A stretch of 64,000 nucleotides of DNA from Trichuris trichiura (GCA_037903355.1 JBAJFE010000014.1:186001-250000), one strand, 5' to 3'; positions 1 to 12,482 are shown, counted from the stretch's first letter. Numbers and translations: made by a program. Notes: generated by a model not told the origin, from the letters alone.

Positions 1-1033
1 GGGAATCATAAATGTTTAACTGCAATTTTTTGTTCAACCTTTTTTAAGTACTTTTCTCACGTAGGTTATTCATCGGCATAACAAGTTACCAGCCTTTAGA
101 AAATACGGTGCCCACGCTGAGCCTTTTTAGTTCTTCTGAAGAGTGACAGGAATGTAGTAAGCAAGTACTATTCAGAGCACAGAACATTCCAATTCCACTT
201 TTACTCAGTTCTGTTTTTCTTTCATGATTACGCATTTTTCCCTGCTGGTTGTTAGCAGAGCCTGCATATAAACCTTGAATACCAAACGGATAGATGGATA
301 TGCGCTTCTTAATGGTACTCAGTATCAGTAGTTATCCACGTCCTAATGATTTGAATGCTCAGAATCACTATATTCAGTTGTTAGTTCTTATAAGTACACA
401 TGAATTGTATTTGTGAACGTTGGCAATGGAATGTATTCATTGCCATCGGACGAAACAGACATGCCCTTTTAAAGAACGGCTGCAATCGCTGCACATTATC
501 TTCGCACCATGAAGAACTACGTAAAACGAAACGAATTATTAATATTTAAGAAGTCTCTTAGAATAGAATAACAGAGTTCCTCCGTAGTTGGATTTTTGCA
601 AATACAACTTTCTGAAAAAAATTCGTGCCACTGAATCTCGCCCTATGGCGAGATTCTATGAGTTTCTATAAACTGGCGCTTCTGTATACGACCACCTCGT
701 CACGGAGGAAGCTGTCGTGAGAGATCTTATCAGTCTTATTTGCGCCATATTTTGTTGTTCTGCTCCATATTATTTGTGGTCATTTCTTGGGCCGAAGACA
801 GGTTCTATAGAACATCCAAATTTTATTGGAGTAGCTTTCAGTCCAAATCTCTTCCCGTATTTTGGCCGACCGCGTCGTGCCAGTTAGAAGTTGATAATGC
901 GCGAGGAATTCCTTTTGCCAACCTTTTATTGAGCAAAATGCTTTTGATACAGGACTATCGTGTCTGTTTAATCATACGAAAATTCGTGGTCATTTTAGCA
1001 TGCACAGCATTTAGTTTTAGGTTTAAAAACATA

Positions 1034-1319
1034 GCTGAAAAGCTTTATTACGGATAGGTTCCCGTCTTTTTGTGAATGTAAAAAAGACTCCGGAGCTTTC
1101 GGGTCATGTTTTTGAAAACGTGGTTTCTTGGTACGGGACCATATGTTTTCATAATGAAAAACTTTATTACGGATAGGTTCCCGTTTTTTTATATTTCCGT
1201 TTCTTATGTTTTTGAAACTTAAGAAACGGAAATATAAAAAAACGGGAACCTATCCGTAATAAAGTTTTTCATTATGAAAACATATGGTCCCTTACCAAGA
1301 AACCACGTTTTCAAAAACA
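1034..1319. repeat. Long foldback repeat with a nearby partial copy
   Basis: Two arms of about 100 bp (1107-1206 and 1220-1319) are reverse complements with a single evident mismatch, separated by a 13-bp loop. The block at 1034-1075 repeats the TTATTACGGATAGGTTCCCG core once more in direct orientation. Related sequence recurs at 5152-5200 and 29735-29812, so this belongs to a dispersed family rather than being a one-off hairpin. No coding potential is seen. The near-identity of the arms implies a young event or ongoing correction. Confidence 0.85.
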
Positions 1320-1346
1320 CCTTTCTTTACGGGATTGTAGACTCCC

Positions 1347-1840
1347 ATGAAATAGAGGATTTATTCATTTATGATAAAGATCCTATCGATCACGAGCAAA
1401 ACAAGAGATACCGGAGCTTTTCGGCGGTGCACTGCTTGTCATGAACGAAGACGCTTAGAGTCGAGGCTGTCAGCATGAGGCGGGAGATTCGTCGGTATGG
1501 TCGCCCATGCCGAACGCCTACCTAATTTTGATATCGTGTTCGCTTGCTCGCGAGGATTAAGCTTCAGTTTTTTCTGTCAACGTCGCAGAAAACGGTAGAT
1601 TTCGTGTGGTCTAATAAACGTTGTGTCCTAGTGCGTATTTTGTCTCTTGTCACCATTTTAGCTCGGTTCGTGACACTGTTAACCTTCGCCAGCAGTTGAA
1701 CTAATAAGGGCAAATGTTACCTTTGTTAGTTCAATCGCTGACGACGGGTAACGACGCACCACCCGAAAGCTCCGATATCTTTTACTTTGCACGTGATTGA
1801 CAGGATCTTTACCGTAAATAAATAAAATCCCCTACTTCAT
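1347..1840. mobile_element. MITE-like element with about 90-bp imperfect terminal inverted repeats
   Basis: The left arm (1347-1437) and the reverse complement of the right arm (1750-1840) align through about 90 bp, sharing the blocks GATAAAGATCCT / AGGATCTTTACC and CCGGAGCTTTTCGG / CCCGAAAGCTCCG. The interior carries further short inverted repeats, for example TTGAACTAA...TTAGTTCAA near 1696-1732. There is no transposase ORF, so this would be a non-autonomous element. A clear target duplication was not found. The GAAAGCTCC motif is shared with other repeats at 20.9, 29.7, 42.3 and 56.6 kb. Confidence 0.65.
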
Positions 1841-2125
1841 TAGATTTAGTTTATTTTTACAGAGACCTAACTTCTATGCTGAACAATGGTAAGCAAAATA
1901 ATCTAATCGTTTTTTGTACCTGCGAGGAACGTTAACGAAAAAGATGCTGTAACAAACCTGACCTCTGCTGTAGCAAAAGACTTAATACACACGTTTTTAA
2001 TATATTCTGTAGGAATAAAGTGCGGCAGAACAATAAGCTTGAAAGTCATGCTGCCAAATTAAATAAAGTTGAATTTCATTTCAAGCTGTGAAGCGTTAGC
2101 ATTCTCCTAAGATCGGAAACAATTA

Positions 2126-3465
2126 TCAGTTTTTCGGAGCTCCGTATGCATCAGGCAATCTTTCAATCGTATACCTAAAAGAAAACTTCGCTGATTCCTT
2201 AAGCAGCAGATGACCGAACTGTTAGCAAAAGCAAAATACTACATTGCAATAAACAATGATTAAATGGTTAACTTTGACTCCCCTTACAAAAACTTTAAAT
2301 AATTGCACACTTACCTGTGATTGCTGATGTACATTATTGGAACGCCGACGATTTTTCTAATTCGCCGTTTCAAATCCTTATCGCAGGTGGCCACTATGTA
2401 ACATTTAGCCTTAAAGAATTACAGTTTTACTAGGAGTCGTTAAGTTATAGTCAAAACATTTTGCGTGGCATTTATGAATAGCAAACAAATGGCAACATAT
2501 CGGATATTCCGTAAAATAAATTTTGCAGAATTTTCCATAATGGTATTACAGACAAGCTACCCGTTAATTCACACACCCGTTAGGAGCTTTATTTTCAATG
2601 CAGAACATTTCCTTAAAGAGATAATGTTAGCCTTACCTCGGTGACCCTTTGTACAATGCAGTCATCAGCGTATGTTCCACTGTGCATGCAGTACAGCCGT
2701 TTAAACCGTGGGTCTTTTACTATCCTGAAATTTTGAGCTACAAGACCTACGGAGAATGAAAAACAAAAGTGATACTTCAAGGCTAACTTGTATCTGCTTC
2801 CCAGCTTTTCCAGTTCGCCAAGAACACAATCAGTCACGTATGGAACACCTATCATTGCACTAGTCAACGGTATAAAGATCGCAACTTCGAAGAAACTTAC
2901 ATTTAGCGTAAAGACAATCCGTCATGGACTTGATAATGTCCAACTTATTCTTTATGGAAAAATTTACAAAATTTGTATCTAAGAGAACGTGATAAGGTGG
3001 ACCAAGGCGAGCGTTGTATTGCAGAAAGAGGGCTGAAGATACCCGAGGGCTGAAATTCATGTCCTGTAGTAAGCAATATAATCATAACGCGTATAGTTAC
3101 TAACACTTCACGGATTTTCGGTTCATCTTTGTTTCCATTTATTTTTTTTCTAATTCGTCTGTGCTCTGGTTTGCTAAAAATTTACAAGGTGTGATTCGCA
3201 TAAACATTCACATGGACTTACATTCTAATATCTGTCCGTTTCAAAAGTTTGACCTTGTTTACCTTAGATTTCACGGTTCTCTTCGTAGGTCCCTAGAAAT
3301 ATAAGATATCAGTCCCTGGCAGCTACATTAACTAACAAGTATGACCGCCCACTGTAAAACGAGCGTTTACATTCGGCAGATACGTATGACTGCACCACCA
3401 CTTTTAAAACAAATATGTATGATATATAAAAAAATTCGATCAAAAAACCAAGGAAGATTTACCAT
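2126..3465 (-). CDS. fcf1: rRNA-processing protein FCF1/UTP24 (PIN domain), 8 exons
   Basis: Likely exons in transcript order: 3465-3463 (ATG only), 3292-3222, 3173-3105, 3049-2901, 2848-2776, 2724-2637, 2409-2315, 2174-2126. All junctions are GT-AG and phases agree. The predicted product is 198 aa, the length of human FCF1. A basic N-terminus leads into the PIN domain, with the acidic LLDTNF motif (Asp about 72), then [32 protein letters not shown] and [10 protein letters not shown], and a GAP C-terminus. In known biology FCF1/UTP24 is the PIN endonuclease of the small-subunit processome acting in 18S pre-rRNA maturation in the nucleolus. The isolated ATG exon is the least certain part; the conserved domain is secure. 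NOP16 lies upstream on the same strand. Confidence 0.9.
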
Positions 3466-3932
3466 TTTAGAGTGCGCAACAATGACGTTTCCGATGGAAG
3501 TCAACCAAGGCAAACTCACTTGCTACAGTAAAACTTTAAAGAATGCAGGTTAAATAGAAATTTTACTTGAATGAATACCTTCTTAAGTGTTTTACAGACG
3601 CCAGGAATGACTTTGAGCTCTTTTTCAATTTGCATTTTCATCACTTTATGCCTATTGGTGTTTGAAATTTATCAGTGAGACACTTCTTGTTTTCCATTAT
3701 TTAGCTTGATACGCAGTCGCTATTCCACGTCAATTAAAAATGTATAAGTGCCCAGAATTTTTGCTTGCTTACACTTTTCAGCGCGCGTCTAAATTAGGAA
3801 AGGAACAGAAAATTGTAATTGAACTTATTAACGAACCAGCAAGAATTTCTGCAATAGTGCACTGGCAGATTGAACTTATTAGTTACGCTCGTGCTATAGA
3901 TGACGAAATGCTTTTAAAAACAGGAAAAACAC

Positions 3933-4902
3933 CTAAGACACATCCATATCGTCGCCAACGGAACTTTCAGTCGTTAGACTAGATTTAGCCTTTAAGTATG
4001 CGTTATACTGGATTGTTATTTGCTTGAACTGTTCTACTCGGTGCCGCAGTTTCGACGGAGTAAGTTGGAAGACGTTTTGTGGATCACGTGCCATTGCCTA
4101 AAAAACGAGTACACACGAGCCAGAACAGGAGAAACAAAAAAGAAGAACCCACTGGGTTCAAAGGCTAAGCGGAAAATATGAAATTAGGATGAACGAGAAG
4201 GCCAACATACTATGTAATCGCTGCCATGCTTTTCCATCATTGAAACAATAAAATTCAATTCCCCCTTTGACAATCGCAAACGTTTTGGCGGTCGCACACT
4301 GGCAGCCTTCTCCAATGCTAAACGTAACAAAAGGATTCATCAAGAGATATGTAATCTATTCAAAAAATACCTTCTACAACAGCAGACTTCGTTTGTTCTT
4401 TTGGTGCAGAAACAACTTCAACAGAATTATTTTGCTTCAAAGAATCCTGAAGCAAAATACTGTATTAAGAGGAGGAAAGGGCTATCACAGTTCCGAATAC
4501 CATAGTTGAGAGACTACCAAAGTGTTTGTTAACGTCGTAGACAAGGCCAGCAAGCTTCATATTGTTTCGAATGCTGCGCCGATGATCCCAAACGGCATTC
4601 AGCTCAGAACTAAGTAAGCAAAAGTTACTAGGTGTACACAGATATTTAACCACATTTATGCTTAACCTTTCGAATCCCATTGTTCATGCTAAGTATGATT
4701 TAAAGATTTATTCGCGCATTAATTAAAGTGTCAGACAGTTCAATCGACGTAAGATAATAGCAAAAAGGAACACTAGGGTTACTCACCACATCGTTGAACG
4801 CGCCCGTTTAGTCCTCTTATAACGTGCTTTCGCGGTATTTTTTTTATAGCGGAATTTACTTCGCTTATTCTTTTTTCCACCTCGCCTCACTGACCGAGGC
4901 AT
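3933..4902 (-). CDS. nop16: Nucleolar protein NOP16, 60S ribosome biogenesis, 5 exons
   Basis: Exons in transcript order: 4902-4787, 4609-4501, 4446-4371, 4317-4211, 4097-3933, all GT-AG with matching phases, giving 190 aa (the human protein is 178). The first exon encodes a very Lys/Arg-rich nucleolar-type N-terminus starting MPRSVRRGGKKNKRSK. Exon 2 contains the family hallmark VWDHRRSIRNNM. Exon 4 has LSKGELNFIVSMMEKHGSDY, matching the family LSRDLIDYV..M.E.HG.DY block, and exon 5 continues AMARDPQN. NOP16 is a nucleolar 60S pre-ribosome factor. The upstream in-frame ATG at about 4980 is less likely, because the family starts at the MPR methionine. About 470 bp separate its stop from the FCF1 start. 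Confidence 0.88.
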
Positions 4903-5852
4903 TGCAAAAAATTCAAACCCTGTTCGAATATCGAAACACACTGTACTTCTAAAAGCTTTCAGGTTACGCCTGATAATCACAGGAACTTAATCTTAAAAGC
5001 AAACTGAGTGCCGCCTACTTTTAACTCTGCGGCAACATGAGGTTTTATGGGCAAAATTAAATAAGAAAACTTTGATTTATTTGCATAACACGAAGAATTA
5101 GTAGCTTACAGCGGAAAGTTACAAGGCTATCTATTTGAAGGTGAAACTCTTCTTGAGTCCGTATGCTTTCATAGTAAAATATTTTATTGTATGGTTAACC
5201 CGTTCATCATTCAGTTCAAACTGCCGGCTGAAGTTTTCGGCTTTCTCCATCACCGGTAAAATAAAGCAGTCAACTCTTTCTTTAGAATAGCAGCCCTGCG
5301 GAAAACTATAGTTTTTCAGCTGATGCAGTTTGCATTCAGCTAACGTTCAATGTTCAGCACACGTTTATAAAGTTCTTGGGATTTCATGAGCTTTCAACTT
5401 TTGGCGAAGTGTCTCCTACTCACGGCAACAAATGAGGACATTGTTTTCAAACTACGCATTGCAAGAGACACGAAAATGGTTTCCGATGTCCACCTGACGC
5501 TGAAAATGTTAACTACGCATCTCGATTTGGTAATACTCAACTTCTATCGGTTTATACTTGACTATCTGAAATACTGTCATTCAATTGTGACTGCTAGTAA
5601 AGGATTAAATATTTAAAGCAGAATTTGTTTTTCCAGTCTGATGCTTTTAAGGAACTGTCATGACGATAAGTTGCGCTTTTAATTATTTGAGCTTCTCAAA
5701 CTTGGTCTACAAAAATTAGTTCAAATAAAGTCTAACTAATTCTTTTCTGTTCTATTTAATTATTCCTTTGGTATTGGATTCCACGTCGTCTCTTACCAGT
5801 AGTCATTCTTAATGCTCCATAAATTCGGTTTATTTAGCAGAACGTGGCGGTC
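4903..5852. other. Intergenic region between divergent NOP16 and CDK8
   Basis: This is about 950 bp between two divergently transcribed genes and probably holds both promoters. A degenerate copy of the dispersed repeat family occurs at 5152-5200. A 76-codon ORF at 5386-5616 has no recognisable similarity and is not called. Confidence 0.5.
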
Positions 5853-7419
5853 ATGGTTGACCATGACTTTAAGCAACAAATGAACGCAGCAAGACAGCGT
5901 GTGGAGGATTTGTTTGACTTTGAAGGCTGCAAAATTGGTCGAGGAACATACGGGCACGTTTATAAAGCTCGACCAAAGGATGAGCAAGCAGGCGATCGCA
6001 AGAAGGAGTATGCAATCAAGTTAATCGAAGGTACTGGCATCAGTATGTCTGCATGTCGTGAAATCGCTCTGCTCCGCGAGCTGAAACATCCAAATGTTGT
6101 TTCCCTTCATGGAGTGTTCCTCTCACATAGTGATCGAAAGGTATGGCTGTTGTTCGAGTATGCTGAACACGATTTATGGCATATAATCAAGTTTCATCGT
6201 GCGGCTAAAGCTAGCAAGCGGCCAGTCGTTGTACCAAAAGGTAATGCAATCCTCCTTAAGACCTATCTTGTATTCAGCGTTTTTTTAGGAATGGTCAAAA
6301 GCTTACTTTTTCAAATTCTTGACGGGATTCATTATTTACACTCAAACTGGGTTCTACATAGAGACCTTAAACCAGCAAACATTTTGTTGATGGGAGACGG
6401 CGCCGATAGAGGACGAGTTAAAATAGGCGACATGGGTTTCGCTAGATTATTTAACAACCCCTTGAAGCCTTTGGCTGATCTTGATCCGGTGGTTGTAACG
6501 TTTTGGTACAGAGCCCCGGAATTGCTGCTTGGCGCGCGCCACTACACGAAAGCGATAGACATCTGGGCAGTCGGATGCATATTTGCTGAGCTTTTGACGT
6601 CGGAGCCAATTTTTCATTGTCGTCAAGAGGACATAAAGACAAGCAATCCATACCATCAAGATCAGCTGGACAGAATTTTCAACGTCATGGGATTCCCGAA
6701 CGAAAAGGATTGGGAGGACATTCGTAAAATGCCTGAGTATCACAAGCTGTCTACCGACTTCAAACGGGTCAACTATATCAACTGTAACCTGCAAAAATAC
6801 ATGGAAAAGCATAAGGTGAAAGGCGATTGCCGCGCCTATCAGCTTTTGCAAAGGTTACTTACAATGGATCCAACAAAACGGGTATCAGCCCAAGAAGCGA
6901 TGGATGACATATACTTCAAAGTATTTCCTCGCGCTTCTCTAGTTTTTTAAAGTTTTATGTAGTTTAATTTTTTCAGGAAGAACCTAAGCCAACAGCCGAC
7001 GTATTTGTTGGCTGTCCTATACCGTATCCAAAGCGTGAGTTCCTTACTGACGAAGATTCTGAGGACAAGTCAGATATGTCCAAGCAGAACACTCAGGCAG
7101 CATTGGTAATTCTAGAGAACCCTTGAAGTTAACAACTTTTAAAGGAGCGCAACTTTTTCAGCCTCCAGTTGCTACCCTGTCAACGGTCACTCAGACGGGT
7201 CAGTTAGAACCGCCAATGAAGACGATGCGGGTGGGTGGTGATTTCAACAATAGCGGTTCTCAAAATCAGCCAGTAATGCTGACTGCCGGTGCGACGACTG
7301 CTCAGTCAACCATGGTCCAAATGAACAGCATAAATCAAACTACCGCTGTGTCAATGTCTTCGAATTTGAGCTTTGGTCAGGGACCTTCCATGAGCCAACA
7401 CTTTCAACGGCGCTATTGA
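5853..7419 (+). CDS. cdk8: Cyclin-dependent kinase 8 (Mediator kinase module), 4 exons
   Basis: Exons 5853-6240, 6289-6920, 6977-7105 and 7162-7419 give 468 aa (human CDK8 is 464). Introns are 48, 56 and 56 bp. The first ATG in frame is at 5853, giving MVDHDFKQ, which fits the CDK8 N-terminus. Visible motifs: glycine loop GRGTYGHV (29-36), catalytic Lys in YAIK (about 56), cyclin-C contact helix SMSACRE (64-70), HRDLKPAN (153-160), and the CDK8-type DMG in place of DFG (177-179). [13 protein letters not shown] follows in exon 3. The C-terminal tail is Gln/Ser/Thr-rich and ends QRRY, like the HRY end of CDK8. With cyclin C, MED12 and MED13 the kinase represses or tunes RNA polymerase II transcription in the nucleus. 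Confidence 0.96.
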
Positions 7420-9381
7420 AAAAAAAACTAGTCGCGAAGCAGTGATCGTTACGTGCAAAATGCGGTAACGCTATCCCGCGTTTCGATGAGGCCCAAAAAT
7501 AGACCTTGGTTCACCCCTTCATGTCAGCGATGAGCAATAACGTTTTCTGCAAGTAATGCTTAAGTTAAAAAAACTGATCATTCCACGGTAACATGTGTCA
7601 GCTTTCTTGACTGTATCAGTTTTACCGTTCAAATATGAAGTTAACTGTTTCGTTGATGTTGAAGTAGGCAAATGAAAACATTGCAAGCTTGGCTGTAATT
7701 GTCATCTAAGCTGAATGTATCAATACGAATTTGGTATTGTCGCGCCTACAGCGAGCTAACGTTGCTCAAAGTTTAAATGAAAGCGATTTTTATTTTCCTG
7801 CTGTCATATGACAAACTGTACATGCGCATGTTTTTCATTTTTATTTCTGGTTGTACTACGCTAAAAAAATCATAGAAATCAGTTAAGTAATGTGCTTGTT
7901 TTTTATGTAATCAACATAGTCGCATGTTGCAAATTGGAAAGGTAGTATTACACGCATCGAAAATGAAAGGAAAAACTTCAAGATTTACAGCAACTTCTGC
8001 GTCTACATAAAATGCATGTTATCTTGCTTGTATTCTCTGTACAGTACAAGAACAACAGGTAAGAAGCGTCGGCATTTTGATTTGCCGAATTGTTGAGTTT
8101 CTGTCATAGAAATCGACCTTACCGTTTCGGCTTATGCATAGGTATGATACAATGATGATTACATTTTCTCTGCAGGCAGTTCTACTTCATATCGTTTGAT
8201 TCAAAACCCTAATAGGGTTTTGTTGCAAACGGAATGTTTATACCAGAGTGTGAGTCCAAAGACATCTGCTAAACTTTATTTGCCTGCAATGAGTCGATTT
8301 CGTCTAGGAAAGCAACTTACACTTGAGCTTTCGTTTTTTCGTTGCCGTTTGGAGTCGCAGTAGCAAAGTGATAGTACAGTAGTAATTTATTTACTTGCTC
8401 TACTCAATGCCAGATTCCTCCGTTTATAAACTAGCAATAGCCTCTTAAAGGGAACTTTTTTCTACGATAAAAAAGTCGCTTTTCATTTTGCCAAGCAATC
8501 TTGCAGAGTATTTGTGTATTCTACCATAGGATCTGCTCCAGGTCTGTCCTGAAGCTCTCTGTATGCTTTAAGGCTTTTGAGCGAGCAAACTGAGACTTTG
8601 TTTTCAGCAGCGGCCTAAAAATAAGCAATTTATCTATATTCGAGAAGTAGAAAGGATTTTTCACATTGGACGAGCGAATGACTTCATAGTTATCTCACCT
8701 CAGACTGTCCGGCGCAGAGCAAAGCAATAAAGACAATTGCGAACGTTGCTCTCATAACGAAATGGCGGATAAGACAATCCCACTATCGGCTTTTATTCAA
8801 ATTCAGGTTCACTATTCATCATTAAGCAAACACAACTGTTCGCAATCCAAGTAGGCTTAAAACATACCGTCAAACAACATTGTCTGGCTGATTCATATTG
8901 TTGAAACAGCTAAGCATTTTAGCTACATTTAATTTCTCGTGTACAAAAAGGTGGTAACGTGGTTGTTCTATGCAACCGCAAATTACCGAACGTGTAATGA
9001 AGTCCAATATGTTCAAATGTCCAGTGCTGTTCAAACTTGGGTCCAAATAATCCACTCACAGTGACGGCTTGCTTTCTAAGATTCTTGGAGAGCAAATTTA
9101 TGAAGGAATAAGGGAATCGTTAGAATCTTTTAAGATTGAACTTCTTTGGTGTCCTGAGATGAAGGTTTAACTACGGCTTTGTCCTGTAAAGAATAGAAAA
9201 TACACAAAGTGGAAGAACGGAGATTTCGAGACTAATCTTGTTCCGCCCTTAGCGTTTTGGTAAGGACGTTGCCACCACGTAGCAGCATACTTAGATGTGT
9301 GCTGGTAAAAGATGCAGGTTAAGGTATTGTCTGGCACATAAGATTGTCGATCGCACGGCCTTCATGTGTGAGCGTCTGAGG
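7420..9381. other. Intergenic region, no gene recognised
   Basis: CDK8 3' UTR and spacer. I see only short, stop-broken frames on both strands and no convincing RNA gene or repeat structure. Confidence 0.4.
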
Positions 9382-9624
9382 TCAATTCGTGATGCTGACG
9401 CGTTTGTTTAGGCCCTTAATAGCCATCCACGATTTGCTGACCACAAACTTTTCGTTTCTGTTGATTTTTGGGTCTTGTCGAATGTAAATGACTTCTTTAA
9501 TCCTCCTTTTATGGTAGTTAACTTCCAGGCAAAATTTTGAAACGATCAGATCATCTTCTGCCTTCTCGCAGATGATTGCATAATCTGCCACAAACAATGT
9601 TTTGAGGGCCTTATTCAACGTCAT
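9382..9624 (-). pseudogene. Probable non-LTR retrotransposon reverse transcriptase fragment
   Basis: An 80-residue minus-strand frame reads TLFVADYAIICEKAEDDL, then CLEVNYHK and KEVIYIRQDP. This layout resembles the LINE reverse-transcriptase segment in which an F/YADD catalytic box is followed by an E.DL helix, a gLEVN..KTE motif and a V.Y strand. The catalytic box is degenerate (VADY for ADD) and nothing is intact on either side, so it would be a dead fragment. Identification is by motif order only, and a chance ORF cannot be excluded. Confidence 0.4.
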
Positions 9625-11326
9625 TCCACAGTCTTTTTACACACATCTTGTTTTCAGCTTTTCTCTATTTTTCTCTTTTTCGTTCTTCGATGTCCTCTAC
9701 TTTCCTGTGTATTGCTTGAAAGATAAGGTTTCTCGTTTTCTCTATTTAGGATCCTCCACAGGCACGGCTAACATTGCAAACTGAATCTGTTCGTTTCTCA
9801 GTGAATTTGACGGCTTCCCCAATGCCAGTAAAGTACGGCGTAGTTATCCTAAGATAATCTGTGAGAGAACATGTTGTCACCTAAAAAAACAATAAATGGC
9901 ATCATGACCATTTCGTAAGTTTACAGAGAAGTCATCCAGCAAAAAGGAAAGATTAAAGTAACGTATCAACGGCCGGAAAAAGCTTTACTACGACAACAAA
10001 ACAACTAAGCTGATTACACACTCACCGAAGACGAAATATGATGAAGGCTACATGGATTTTTGTAAACAAAAACGGGTTCGCTTATAAAAATGGAATACTT
10101 GAAATTTTTTATGGCCGTCAGAAAACTTCCTATTTCCAAAGAACATTCTGAGATCAAATTTCTGGTACAATCGAGCAGCCTTATCCATCCGCGTAAATAT
10201 AGATTATTGATAGCGCATCTGGATTCTATTTTGCAACCATTGTCTGCGCGCTCTGACGTCCCAGAACGCGTTATTTGCAAACGGTAGATCGGTATCTCAC
10301 CCTTGTCGCTACTGTAAGGTCCGCTCGACAAGAGTTTATTCAGCATAAGTCAGAACTAATCAACCGAACGGAAACGCAAGCGAAAAACAGCAAGCCGGGT
10401 GTCCTGTGTGCACGTACACTCGTGCACAACAGTTTCTTTACAGGTTATGGAAACTTTCAGTGTATCATAGGAGTTTTTTTAATTTTTTGCGTCATTTCCC
10501 ACCCCTGGGGCTGATCAATTGTTTTCTTTCTAATTCTGTTCCCCTATAGCCTGTTTGCTATGCAAAATAATAGGAATTGCTGTCCGGTTTTAGGAAGATT
10601 TCACTACACGAACAACTTTTCCACTTCCGTCACCCTTCGTAAAGGGGGCGGGGCATCCTCGCATAATTGTCCGGGGGTTCTTTATTCGCTGGTCTTCGTC
10701 AAATTTGGTTGATTGCTTTTGGCAGGATTGCTTGTGCAATTTTTGACTTCGTCATAAGTTGATACGGCGTTGTTAAAGTTAGTGGTTAAACAGGTTAATT
10801 TCATATAAATAACAAAAACCATTGCGTTTTGCTCCGCACTGTTTTTGAAACGGAAGGTTAACACAGGAAAAATGCGCTTCAGTGTTCACTTAACGGTTAT
10901 TAAACAGCAGTAGCCCATTAGCCTGATGGAAGAACAAAGTCTGCATATTCTACTCAGCGAGAAATTGCACAAGAAAAACGTTGGAAGCGCAACAGCTATT
11001 CACCTTTGAAATCTGTCAAACCGTTTCCTTTAAATTGCAGGGGCAAGCGAAGTGGAAACCTATATATCTATATATATCAAGGAACCCACGCACTTCCAGC
11101 ACTTTGTATTGAAAATAAAGAAACTTTCAGCGTGAATTCCGCTTGACGAATGGTCTTTAAATCGGTTTGAGCTGTTTTTTAAAATCCAGCGTACACGGTT
11201 TAAACTGTTAGCTTTAAAACTAAAATGGCAGTGCTCTATTGCTGTCCCAAAACTATTTGTACGTTTGGAGCGTTTACAAAAGGGATCTGAAGAGAGTGAC
11301 GAGTACTTTACGCTGAAGCATTACAG
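9625..11326. other. Gene-poor spacer
   Basis: Frames of 60-110 codons overlap on opposite strands at 10014-10514 without recognisable similarity. A short AT-rich TATATATC run is near 11060-11080. No feature can be assigned. Confidence 0.35.
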
Positions 11327-11956
11327 ATGGAGCAAACGATGAATAGCGCCAGTGAACTATACGAGCAATTTATGCAAAAATCTGAACAGGTGTTGGAAAT
11401 GCCAGCGAAGTTTGCACAGCTGGCCGAAAACGCTACAAAGCTATCGGCAAAAATTGGACAGGCAGTTAAATCCTTTGCGCACTTCAATGAGGAACTCAAA
11501 AGCCTGGTCGACTACTTCAACCACTGCGAAGGAACAGAGAACGAGTTTTGTCGTGATATTATGATAGTCCACCAGAAGTTTTGCCTGCTCCAAGAGGAAG
11601 CCAAACGTTTGAGCGAACGTCTAGTTGCAACCTTTGCTGACCCAGTCATTAGCGATCAGAAAGTATATACTGCTCATGTAAAGCACATGGTTACAATTTG
11701 TTCCGGTGTTTACGTCATGAACTATAACGTCAAAAAAAATACGAAGAAAATTTCCTGCTTGAAGAAAAAACCTTTGAAATGGAAGGCAGAGGTTTTTCGG
11801 TATAAACGGCTACTGAAACCAGCTCGAATGACAACTAGCATAGACGACGTTTGTAAAAATAAGTACGAGCTATTCTTTTTAAAAGCGCTCAGGGACTTGA
11901 CTGAAGATCAGATACGTCAAGCAAGTCTGTTCCTTGAACGGTTGCGCGCAGCAGCG
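11327..11956 (+). CDS. Unknown helical (possibly BAR-like) protein, 5' exon
   Basis: An open frame starting MEQTMNSASELYEQF runs 210 codons to a good splice donor, GCG|GTAAGC, at 11956 (phase 0). The sequence is rich in Leu, Lys, Glu and Ala with heptad-like spacing and few prolines, suggesting long amphipathic helices of the BAR/coiled-coil kind. I could not tie it to a named family. The next phase-0 acceptor that keeps a long frame open is TTTTTTAAG|G at 12419/12420, which would join it directly to gene A; this is a hypothesis. A short open stretch at 12257-12394 (KNEELQLK end) could hold extra exons but contains an in-frame TGA. Confidence 0.45.
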
Positions 11957-12482
11957 GTAAGCGCAAACTTAAGTCATTTTCATAACTTTAATAAACGAAT
12001 GGTACACTTGCATGACTGCGCACTGAAGTCATCATTTCTTAATTGCAAGTTTTACTTAAACAATTCAGCAGTCATTCAACGTTGTTGTGTATCAAAACAT
12101 ATTATGCTCGTTTCCCTTGTTAATCACAATTAGGTCGTTACTCGTCGACCTAAAACAATTTTGGTCACATACTCAGAAGTTAACTAACAAGGTCAACCGA
12201 GTTCTATAAAAGGACGACGCGTAAACAACGTGGGTTTTTCCGAAATTCGGTGCAAGCTATGCCCAATGACTGTGTGACGTTTGACGAAATAAAGCTTACG
12301 CCAGCGGAGTTAACAAACGTTGCCATAACACCAGCTCACTATATATGAGTGCTACAGAAAGCTATAAGAAAAAATGAAGAGCTCCAGCTTAAGGTAAAAA
12401 TTAACAATATTTTTTTAAGGTAGTACAGTCACCAACGGAAGAAGTCAACGTCGAAGCGAAATATAAAAAAGACATACAACCA

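Noticed and set aside
740..1057. 105-codon ORF at the left end
   Set aside because: It runs into the repeat at 1034 and has no recognisable protein character or splice context.
3740..3982. 80-codon plus-strand ORF
   Set aside because: It overlaps the last NOP16 exon on the opposite strand and shows no similarity.
10014..10346. 110-codon minus-strand ORF overlapping plus-strand frames
   Set aside because: Overlapping open frames on both strands with no similarity; likely chance.
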